Origin: JBAXAB01 sp043718245
GTDB lineage: Bacteria; Patescibacteriota; Minisyncoccia; Phycocordibacterales; CAIZLB01
NCBI GenBank assembly: GCA_043718245.1
Contig: JAYSWB010000008.1
Location: 1-7,539, forward strand
Length of the DNA stretch: 7,539 nt
Direction of reading: 5' to 3'
This document shows positions 1 through 6,172 of this stretch, in pieces. A program made the position numbers and the translations under genes. Each line of letters starts with the position of its first letter. Positions within the stretch are counted from its first letter, which is position 1. The notes below the pieces were generated by a model that was given only the letters and a program-made list of their open reading frames with translations, did no database searches and was not told the origin of the DNA.

Positions 1-102
1 AGCAAAATTACTGGAAATATCATCAAATCAAGGAGTGAGTTATCCACAACTGCTAGGGAAATACTGGAAATGTCGTACTAGTTTGGAGAAGTCGGGAAAG
101 GT
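1..102. other. edge region downstream of lysK
   Basis: This short stretch follows the lysK stop. No rho-independent terminator is visible for lysK: there is no strong stem followed by a T run on the minus strand. On the plus strand the frame from base 1 is open for 26 codons and stops at TAG 79-81, with a tail ending ...REILEMSY. It could be the 3' end of a gene convergent with lysK, with a 21-base gap. However, a second plus frame is also open here and continues antisense into lysK, so open length alone does not decide. The 10-mer TACTGGAAAT occurs twice, at 9-18 and 62-71. A perfect DnaA-box 9-mer lies at 40-48. I recognise no gene here. Confidence 0.3.
40..48 (+). promoter_or_regulatory. 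DnaA-box-like 9-mer
   Basis: TTATCCACA matches the E. coli consensus DnaA box exactly. It stands alone, since I saw no second exact copy nearby on either strand, and no dnaA or dnaN gene is present. If the short plus-strand frame over this site is a real gene end, the match could simply be coding sequence. The match itself is seen directly; any DnaA-binding role is inference. Confidence 0.25.
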
Positions 103-1725
103 CTACACCACCTCCCCAAACCTCTTCACCAAAAACTCCCGATCAATGACACTCAAAAACCACCCAGCCTTTGGACCACTTTTCTTTCCCAATACAGACA
201 TATAAATCGCCTCGAAAAATTCTTTTGGATTAATATGAGTTGATTCTTTTACTTCATGCAATTTTGTATGCATCTCTTGCCCGTCTATAACCTCCACAGA
301 TTTTAAATATTCCAAAACTAATCCAATCGCCTTTTTTTGAACTTCATTTAAAGCAATACCTTCAGGCAATTTTTCCTGTATTGCAAATTGATAATTCTCT
401 GGAGCATAAGTATCAATCCAAACCTGTGCATAATGAAGGCGTTTCTTAAGCTCCTTTTTATCTTCATCTGTTAATGCATGCCCGACTAAATGTTCCGCTT
501 CCTTTTCAATATTCAAATGTCTCATTTGGGAAAGGAATGCGATTTGTGAGAAACGAGGCAAGGCCCTCTCTATCAAACTTTCGCCCTTTGGATGAATCAA
601 TTTAAACATTCTGCTGTAATCATCTTCTATTTTGGCAAAATATCCAGTAGCAAACTTGTCATAAGTATCAAAAAGAATCGCCACTGTGTCTCCTTCTGGA
701 TCAAATTCAATTGTTCGCTGTGGTTCCTTTTGAAGCATTAGCAATCGAACAATTTCTGCCGGAAGTAAGTCAACGATATCTTTTGAAAAAGAACCCCTAC
801 CTTTTGAAGAAGACATTTTCTTTCCAGCAATATTAAAAAATTCATATGGAATATTGTACGGAGGTTCGTATCCAAAAACCTCTCTGGCGATAGTTTCTGC
901 AACATCGCGAGAACCGCCTTTTGTTGAGTGGTCTTTTCCGCCTCCTTCCACATGTACTCCTAAAATTCCAAATTTGGCAGCCCATTCTAATTTCCACGGT
1001 AACTTCGCTTTACCATTGTACGGAGAAACGGATCCTTTATGTCCACAACCGGTAGTCCAGTCCAAATCTCTGCATGTATATTGAACCACCTCTGAATATT
1101 CACCGTCCCCAGAAGTAAAATCTTCTGCGACTGTAGTTGAAACTTTCCCGCAGTTTTCGCATATAACATTTACAGGAAGCCATTTACCTTCTTTTACAGA
1201 TCCAGAAACGCGTTTATAGATTTCACGGATTTTTTCGCCATTTTGTAAAGTTAATTGAATCGCACGATTGTAATCACCTCTCTTGTATAAATCAGACGAG
1301 CGATATATTTCAGGAGTAAATCCAATAGACCCGATCACCTCAACAAATTCACCGCCATAATATTCTGCAAAATTTTTAGCCACTGGTAAATTCTTACTGC
1401 TCGGGTCATTGTTAGTTTCTGGAGATGGAGATGGGACATCACAAAGTGGTTTTCCTAAAAAAGGTTTAAAAGTTTTCTCATCGAGATAAACTGGCAACCC
1501 ATCCATTGGATCAAAATCATTTATCTCAAAAAGATACTTACAATTAATCCCCTGCTCCTCCAAAACCTCTGCCACAATTCCATGAATTGCAACACCTCGA
1601 AGGGACCCGACATGAACACGCCCAGATGCCGTTTTTTCATCACGAATAATAAGCGGTTTTCCACTCGCAATTACATCTTTATATTTTTCTTTTACTTCGT
1701 TAACGATTTTATCGGGCCAATACAT
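103..1725 (-). CDS. lysK: Lysyl-tRNA synthetase, class I
   Basis: This gene encodes a 540-residue cytoplasmic enzyme that charges tRNA-Lys with lysine using ATP. It is the class I (archaeal-type) LysRS, unrelated in fold to the common bacterial class II LysS. The HIGH-type signature appears as HVGS at residues 38-41 within ASGRVHVGSLRG. The KMSKS signature is KMSSSKG at 303-309. A typical LysRS-I block, GGGKDHSTKGGSRD, lies at about 261-274. Cysteines 189, 192, 218 and 227 look like zinc ligands in the insert. The C-terminal half is helical, as expected for the anticodon-binding part. Length is normal (about 500-550) and the gene appears intact. The ATG at 1725 is 18 bases after the greA stop, so read-through from greA is likely. 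No Shine-Dalgarno lies at normal spacing, but TATACT sits 7 bases before the ATG. LysRS-I is known from archaea, spirochaetes, alphaproteobacteria and CPR bacteria. Function is confident. Confidence 0.95.
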   Translation of the reverse strand: MYWPDKIVNEVKEKYKDVIASGKPLIIRDEKTASGRVHVGSLRGVAIHGIVAEVLEEQGINCKYLFEINDFDPMDGLPVYLDEKTFKPFLGKPLCDVPSPSPETNNDPSSKNLPVAKNFAEYYGGEFVEVIGSIGFTPEIYRSSDLYKRGDYNRAIQLTLQNGEKIREIYKRVSGSVKEGKWLPVNVICENCGKVSTTVAEDFTSGDGEYSEVVQYTCRDLDWTTGCGHKGSVSPYNGKAKLPWKLEWAAKFGILGVHVEGGGKDHSTKGGSRDVAETIAREVFGYEPPYNIPYEFFNIAGKKMSSSKGRGSFSKDIVDLLPAEIVRLLMLQKEPQRTIEFDPEGDTVAILFDTYDKFATGYFAKIEDDYSRMFKLIHPKGESLIERALPRFSQIAFLSQMRHLNIEKEAEHLVGHALTDEDKKELKKRLHYAQVWIDTYAPENYQFAIQEKLPEGIALNEVQKKAIGLVLEYLKSVEVIDGQEMHTKLHEVKESTHINPKEFFEAIYMSVLGKKSGPKAGWFLSVIDREFLVKRFGEVV

Positions 1726-1732
1726 GAAAGAT

Positions 1733-1738
1733 AGTATA
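1733..1738 (-). promoter_or_regulatory. possible -10 box for a leaderless lysK mRNA
   Basis: On the minus strand TATACT (5 of 6 to TATAAT) ends 7 bases before the lysK ATG, with ATCTTTC between them. Transcription would start at or next to the ATG. No convincing -35 lies 16-18 bases upstream; a TTGACT is present but only 7 bases away. A second TATACT lies at 1763-1768 within the end of greA. The spacing matches the box in front of proS. It is weak evidence alone and may be chance in AT-rich DNA. Confidence 0.3.
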
Positions 1739-1743
1739 CCCCA

Positions 1744-2208
1744 TTAGTCAATAGAAACCACAGTATACTTTGCCATTCCAGCGGGAGTGTTAAAAGTGAA
1801 TGACTCGCCTTTTTTCTTTCCCATAAGTGCGTGCCCGAGTGGCGACTTGAACGAAATCTTTCCAGTTTTCATGTCGGACTCTTCTGATCCTACGATTGTA
1901 TAAGTCTTAGTTCCAGATTCGGTGCCCTTTTTAACCTGAACTGTAGCACCTACCTCTACGATACTGCTGTGGTGGGCTGTGACAATTTCAGCGTGCGATA
2001 AAACACTTTCTAAAACTGTGATTCGGTCCTCAAGTGCCGCCTGTGATTCTCGCGCCTCTTGGTATTCGGCATTTTCAGACAAATCTCCGAGAGATTTTGC
2101 GTATTCCAGTTCCTTTGCCACTTCTTTTCTTTTGACTGTCTTTAGTTGTTCTAATTCTGCCGTCAATTCCTTGAAGCGCTCTTTTGTAAGATATTCTTTT
2201 TGCGACAT
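1744..2208 (-). CDS. greA: Transcription elongation factor GreA
   Basis: GreA enters the secondary channel of RNA polymerase and stimulates cleavage of the 3' end of backtracked RNA. From the start chosen here the protein is 154 residues, close to the usual 158. The N-terminal coiled coil begins with a typical YLTKERFKEL segment. The loop at its tip carries GDLSENAEY, holding the Asp and Glu (D42 and E45 in this numbering) that act on the catalytic magnesium. The C-terminal FKBP-like domain ends with the family block SPLGHALMGKKKGE. The frame stays open upstream to another ATG at 2262, adding 18 residues (MSAINKLMGVKVNNTNDP) unlike the family N-terminus. I prefer 2208 by family alignment, but no candidate start has a clear Shine-Dalgarno, so 2262 remains possible. 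The conserved DxxEN tip argues against an inhibitory Gfh1-type paralogue. The gene follows mrdA and precedes lysK by 18 bases. Confidence 0.93.
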   Translation of the reverse strand: MSQKEYLTKERFKELTAELEQLKTVKRKEVAKELEYAKSLGDLSENAEYQEARESQAALEDRITVLESVLSHAEIVTAHHSSIVEVGATVQVKKGTESGTKTYTIVGSEESDMKTGKISFKSPLGHALMGKKKGESFTFNTPAGMAKYTVVSID

Positions 2209-2276
2209 TGGGTCGTTTGTATTATTAACTTTCACCCCCATCAATTTATTAATTGCCGACATTGTATTACTTATTA

Positions 2277-2298
2277 AGCCAATCGTAAAGACTTGGCT
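2277..2298 (-). other. small inverted repeat between mrdA and greA
   Basis: AGCCAA (2293-2298 read on the minus strand) and TTGGCT (2277-2282) form a perfect 6-base stem around a 10-base loop. It lies 30 bases after the mrdA stop, in the longest gap inside the gene cluster. The downstream bases are TTAATAAG rather than a U tract, so it is a poor terminator. It could slow decay or partly separate the upstream genes from greA-lysK, but it could be chance. Confidence 0.25.
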
Positions 2299-2328
2299 AC
2301 TCGATTAATTTATGTCTAAATAAATACT

Positions 2329-4134
2329 CTACCTCCCAATATCATTTGGTAATATATCTTCAACCTGCCCAGTTGAAGCCGTAGAAGTAGCGACCATCTC
2401 ACTCTTTCCAAAAGGCTCTGAAAGACCAACGTATTCTGGCTTATTCATGGCTAACCAGTCTACAAGTTGGCGCATTGCGACAGATGCCCCTATCGTATTT
2501 GTTGACGGCGCACGTTCAAGAATAATAACAAAGCTATACTTTGGCTGTTCATAAGGGAAAAATCCAATAATGGCAGAGTTTATAAATTGGTTTGAAACAC
2601 CAACCTGCGCAGTACCAGTTTTGGCTGCAATTTTTATGTATGGAACGTTCAGATTTTGGGCAGTTCCCATAGTGACCGTCATACGCATTCCTTCTTTAAC
2701 GATGTCAAAATCATTCAAATCATTTAATGGGAGCTGCTCAAAAACTTTTTTATGGGGAGAATGTGGGTCATCAATTGAAATAATAGAAGGCATTATTAAC
2801 TGTCCATTTGTTGCAATAGCTGAGACCGCTCGGAGGGCTTGAATTGGGCTTACTTGAAAGCCATATTGTCCGATTGTAGTGTTATAAGTATCACCCACTC
2901 GCCAAATTTCCCCGTCAAATTTTTCCGCTTTCCATTCGATTGATGGAATTACACCATCGCTTCCCGAAAAGAAATTATTTTCTGGTGATTTTCCAAATCC
3001 AAACATTCGCGCATATTTTTCGATATTAACAATACCCAAACCCTTCTGATCCATAAACCCTCCACCAATTTGGTAAAAATATACATCGGAAGATACTGCA
3101 ATGGCTTCTTGCATGTTTGTCCAGCCATTTCGACGCCAATCTTTAAAGACTGTGTACTCTCCTGGTTTAAATGGATTTGGGACTCGGAGCTCTCCGGTAC
3201 TTAGAATTTTTTTATCTGGAGTAATGATTTTTTCGGTAAGAGCGGCGAGAGCAAACATTGGTTTTACAATTGAACCTGGTGCGTATAGACCCGAGCTAAG
3301 GCGATCAAGAAACGGTTTTGATGCACTGGTCTGATACTTGTTAATTGTTTCGACGTCGCCTCCATCGGTCATAATGTTTGCATTATATTCTGGATAAGAA
3401 ACTGCAGCGATTATTTCTCCGGTATCTAAATCCATAAGCGCGCCTGAACCACCAACATATCCGGCTTTTCTGGCTGTATCCGCTAGAATTTTATATAATG
3501 CCTCTTGTATTCCAAGATCGATTGATAATTTAATGTTATCACCTTTCTTTTCTGGTTTTACAACGGAATCTGTTACGGGATTTCCCATCACATCCGTCTC
3601 AGTTATTTTTAAGCCATTTTCACCAGCAAGAATACTGTCAAAATATTTTTCTATGCCATCTTGACCTGAATAAGATGTATTGTAGTAGAAACCAGACTTA
3701 TCTTTCTTTGGATACCTAACATAGCCTGTTAAAAGATGCGTCCCTGAAGTCTCTCTGTATGATCTTTTTACAAAGTCCGAGAAGTCTGGATTAATTGCAT
3801 TTCTAACTAGAATGTCTCCATTTCGATCATAAATAACCCCTCTCTCGCCGAAAATAAGCGAACGTTGTAAGCGATTATTTTCGGCGATATTCTTGTAGTA
3901 AGCGCCTTTTACGATTTCCAAATGAGCCAGTCTGTACAGGTAGCCTGCACCTATGGTAAGAAAGAGAAAGACTAGAACATAAATTGTTCGTCTGCTGATA
4001 GGCTTTTCAATTCTTCCTTCAAATTGATCGGTATCAAAATCTGGCAAGTTTGATGAATCAAGAAAAATCTCGTCTGGATCGAGAGCTTCATATTTTTTTT
4101 TACTTCTAAAAAACTTGCCGGAGAAAGTTGGCAT
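2329..4134 (-). CDS. mrdA: Penicillin-binding protein 2, elongasome transpeptidase
   Basis: This gene encodes a 601-residue class B PBP that cross-links peptidoglycan during side-wall elongation, normally paired with RodA. A cytoplasmic tail of about 48 residues is followed by one membrane anchor at about 50-68. The pedestal motif RGVIYDRNG starts at residue 98. The transpeptidase domain has the SxxK motif S288-I-V-K291 (nucleophile S288), the second motif S348-S349-D350 and the KTG motif at 505-507. SxD instead of SxN is what I recall for PBP2 rather than PBP3, which supports the call. The stretch between the pedestal motif and TGYVRY (about 136) is very short, so most of the pedestal head seems absent. 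ATG 4134 lies 2 bases after the mreD stop. The nearest Shine-Dalgarno-like AAAGGA is 13 bases upstream, rather far. Nine consecutive A at 4093-4101 (sense strand) encode lysines 12-14 and could be slippery. No rodA follows. Confidence 0.93.
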   Translation of the reverse strand: MPTFSGKFFRSKKKYEALDPDEIFLDSSNLPDFDTDQFEGRIEKPISRRTIYVLVFLFLTIGAGYLYRLAHLEIVKGAYYKNIAENNRLQRSLIFGERGVIYDRNGDILVRNAINPDFSDFVKRSYRETSGTHLLTGYVRYPKKDKSGFYYNTSYSGQDGIEKYFDSILAGENGLKITETDVMGNPVTDSVVKPEKKGDNIKLSIDLGIQEALYKILADTARKAGYVGGSGALMDLDTGEIIAAVSYPEYNANIMTDGGDVETINKYQTSASKPFLDRLSSGLYAPGSIVKPMFALAALTEKIITPDKKILSTGELRVPNPFKPGEYTVFKDWRRNGWTNMQEAIAVSSDVYFYQIGGGFMDQKGLGIVNIEKYARMFGFGKSPENNFFSGSDGVIPSIEWKAEKFDGEIWRVGDTYNTTIGQYGFQVSPIQALRAVSAIATNGQLIMPSIISIDDPHSPHKKVFEQLPLNDLNDFDIVKEGMRMTVTMGTAQNLNVPYIKIAAKTGTAQVGVSNQFINSAIIGFFPYEQPKYSFVIILERAPSTNTIGASVAMRQLVDWLAMNKPEYVGLSEPFGKSEMVATSTASTGQVEDILPNDIGR

Positions 4135-4136
4135 AT

Positions 4137-4409
4137 CTAGATTCTAATCCTTTTTTTAATCAAATCAAAGATGACAAAAATACAAGTCATGGTCAAAGTA
4201 AAAGGCCACTTTAAAACTAAATTCTGATTATCGAGAACAAATGGACTTGCGTATAGTAAATCAGCTATAAAACCTATAAAAATAGCGAAAAAATACTTGT
4301 CAAAAATCCACATCGAAATAATCAATACAATACTAAAGATCCACCATGGAAATACAAAAACGGATGCGATTATAAAAATATTAAAAACTACTTGGGATAA
4401 TTTCGACAT
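4137..4409 (-). CDS. mreD: Short MreD-like membrane protein
   Basis: This 90-residue, very hydrophobic protein sits exactly where mreD belongs, between mreC and the PBP2 gene. Membrane segments are visible at roughly 8-33 (possibly two short ones), 37-55 and 68-84, and the C-terminus is basic (KKRIRI). FIADLLYASP at 47-56 resembles the GxxxDLLYGSP-type segment of MreD. The usual length is about 160-170 residues, so this is about half size. It cannot start much earlier: the frame meets a stop at 4431-4433 with no standard start codon between. The stop is followed 2 bases later by the mrdA ATG. The first 29 bases overlap the end of mreC in another frame, suggesting coupled translation, and no Shine-Dalgarno is visible. 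The family call rests mainly on position and hydropathy, so it is less sure than its neighbours. In other bacteria MreD helps connect MreC and MreB to the wall-synthesis enzymes. Confidence 0.75.
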   Translation of the reverse strand: MSKLSQVVFNIFIIASVFVFPWWIFSIVLIISMWIFDKYFFAIFIGFIADLLYASPFVLDNQNLVLKWPFTLTMTCIFVIFDLIKKRIRI

Positions 4410-5130
4410 ATCGAATAGAATAAATTGGAATTAATGACCTAAAGAGAACATACGCGAAGGCGTCCCCTGGAACAGAGTCGACCTTATTTACAGTACCAAG
4501 GAGAATATTTTGCATGGATGGCCAGACGATGGGGTCACCTACAGATATTTTTGTTTCGCTTGGCACTTTTATATAAAAGTTTCCGCCACCTCTACCTTCA
4601 GAGACAACCGCCTCCGATGAAGTTCCAACGTATACTTCTTGACGCTGACCCGAAGAAGAATACAGAGTAACAACTGAATTAGTAGGAAAAACAGCCGTGA
4701 CGTAACCAAGCAAAACATCTTGACTTCCAAAAACCAAGTCATCAACTTGGATACCGTTTTCGGTGCCGCCGTTTACGACAATTGAATCGTAAGGAGAAAA
4801 CGGCGGCCTTTGTGCGACTGAAAAAAGACTACCTCTTGTGCGCTTAACATTTAATCCATCATTGGCATTTAGAAATACTTTTAATCCTTCATTTTCTGAT
4901 TCAAGAGCAGTAATTTTTGTATTCAAATATTCAGGACTTTGATTTGCTTCAAAATATTGAGGTGCCGGCTTATTAAAATTAAAAACATTTTTTACCCTTA
5001 CAATTCCTGAAACCAGACTTTCAGAAAATAAACTTCCAAGAAGAATAAGGGCCGCACCGAAAATCACACCGACAATGCGATCGCGTCCAAAAAATTTATT
5101 CTTTCGTCTATCGGTTTGGAGGTATTTCAT
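4381..5130 (-). CDS. mreC: Cell shape-determining protein MreC
   Basis: This 249-residue protein is anchored in the inner membrane with its bulk outside. MreC forms the extracytoplasmic scaffold of the elongasome, contacts PBP2 and is thought to switch it to an active state. A basic N-terminus (residues 1-18) precedes a membrane helix at about 18-36. A predicted coiled coil at about 68-90 (LNTKITALESENEGLKVFL) mediates dimerisation in the family. The beta-rich domain follows, with family-like segments NGGTENGIQVDDLV (120-133), LGYVTAVFPTNSVV (141-154) and a closing RSLIPIYSIRYVEI (231-244). Length is near the short end of the family (about 250-370), without the C-terminal tail seen in some homologues. 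ATG 5130 overlaps the end of mreB by 23 bases. The upstream AACGAAG is a poor Shine-Dalgarno, so coupling to mreB translation is likely. Confidence 0.92.
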   Translation of the reverse strand: MKYLQTDRRKNKFFGRDRIVGVIFGAALILLGSLFSESLVSGIVRVKNVFNFNKPAPQYFEANQSPEYLNTKITALESENEGLKVFLNANDGLNVKRTRGSLFSVAQRPPFSPYDSIVVNGGTENGIQVDDLVFGSQDVLLGYVTAVFPTNSVVTLYSSSGQRQEVYVGTSSEAVVSEGRGGGNFYIKVPSETKISVGDPIVWPSMQNILLGTVNKVDSVPGDAFAYVLFRSLIPIYSIRYVEIIPSSF

Positions 5131-6172
5131 CTTCGTTATCTATTAATATATCACGATATGTATCTAAGTCCTCAAGCACAATCCCCGCCCCTCGCGCCAC
5201 TGCTGTTAGTGGATCATTTGAAACATAAACTGGCATTCCAATGTGTTCAGACAAAACCGTAGCAATACCCTTAATAAGCGCACCCCCTCCGGTTAGGTGA
5301 ATTCCATTATGCATGACGTCGGAAAGAATTTCAGGTGGCGTGGTTTCGATTACTTCTTTTACCGCATCAAGGAAAGTGTCAATCGAGGCACCGATCGCTT
5401 CGCGAATATCAGCATCCGTTATAACTACTTCACGAGGAAGTCCAGTCACCAAGTCTCGCCCTCGAATAGCAGCCTCAAGTGGTGGGTTAGTGGGAATTAC
5501 AGAAGCAATCGCCATCTTGACGCTCTCTGCAGTTTTTTCTCCAATAAGTATTTTAAATTCATTTCGAATATATGAAATGATGTCCGTGTTAAACTTATCA
5601 CCTGCAACCTTCAAGTTTTTTGCTCGTACAATTCCTCCAAGTGAAATCACTGCAATGTCAGTTGTTCCTCCACCGATATCAATAACCATACTGCCCGTTG
5701 CGTCTTTTACCGGAAGTCTGATCCCAATCGCTGCTGCCATTGGCTCTTCTATAATATGTACTTCGCGCGCGCCGGCATTTTTCGCGGCATCACGGACGGC
5801 GCGCCTCTCTACATTAGTCACTCCGTACGGCACGCCAATTACAACACGAGGTCCTAACATTTTTTTAGACAGACCCTCAGCCTTTCTAATTAAATACGCG
5901 AGCATCTCCTCTGTAATTTCAAAGTCTGAGATGACGCCGTCAACCAATGGTCGCACCGCCACGATATGTGCCGGCGTCCTCCCCAGCATCGCCTTCGCCT
6001 GCTCGCCCACCGCCACAACCCTTCCAGTCTTCTGGTTCACAGCCACCACAGAGGGTTCATTGATCACCACGCCCCTTCCAGACACGTACACAAGAGTATT
6101 TGCAGTACCCAAATCAATACCAATTTCATTAGATAGACTGCGATTTATTCGTTCGCGGAGTTTTTTAAACAT
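5108..6172 (-). CDS. mreB: Rod shape-determining protein MreB
   Basis: MreB is a bacterial actin of 354 residues from the ATG chosen here. It polymerises on the inner membrane with ATP and guides peptidoglycan synthesis around the cell. The N-terminal MFKKLRERI looks like the short amphipathic membrane-binding helix of this family. Nucleotide-binding blocks are in order: phosphate 1 IGIDLGTANT (17-26), the IIEEPMAAAIG block (about 140-150), phosphate 2 IDIGGGTTD (about 165-173) and the adenosine motif LTGGGALIKG (about 293-302). The frame also contains a TTG at 6184 that would add four residues (MVSV). I prefer ATG 6172, which overlaps the proS stop by 8 bases and has a weak GGTAAG upstream. 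Length is normal (about 330-350) and the gene is intact. The C-terminus has an acidic tail, DNEDEIPPNR. Bases about 5920-6095 are unusually GC-rich with shifted codon use compared with the rest. Confidence 0.97.
   Translation of the reverse strand: MFKKLRERINRSLSNEIGIDLGTANTLVYVSGRGVVINEPSVVAVNQKTGRVVAVGEQAKAMLGRTPAHIVAVRPLVDGVISDFEITEEMLAYLIRKAEGLSKKMLGPRVVIGVPYGVTNVERRAVRDAAKNAGAREVHIIEEPMAAAIGIRLPVKDATGSMVIDIGGGTTDIAVISLGGIVRAKNLKVAGDKFNTDIISYIRNEFKILIGEKTAESVKMAIASVIPTNPPLEAAIRGRDLVTGLPREVVITDADIREAIGASIDTFLDAVKEVIETTPPEILSDVMHNGIHLTGGGALIKGIATVLSEHIGMPVYVSNDPLTAVARGAGIVLEDLDTYRDILIDNEDEIPPNR

Noticed and set aside
1..102. Rho-independent terminator after lysK
   Set aside because: No GC-rich stem followed by a T run is present on the minus strand. 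The repeated TTTCCAGTA sequences are direct, not inverted.
1979..2308. 109-codon plus-strand frame opposite greA
   Set aside because: Antisense shadow of greA, rich in Ser and Phe, with no start signal and no recognisable family.
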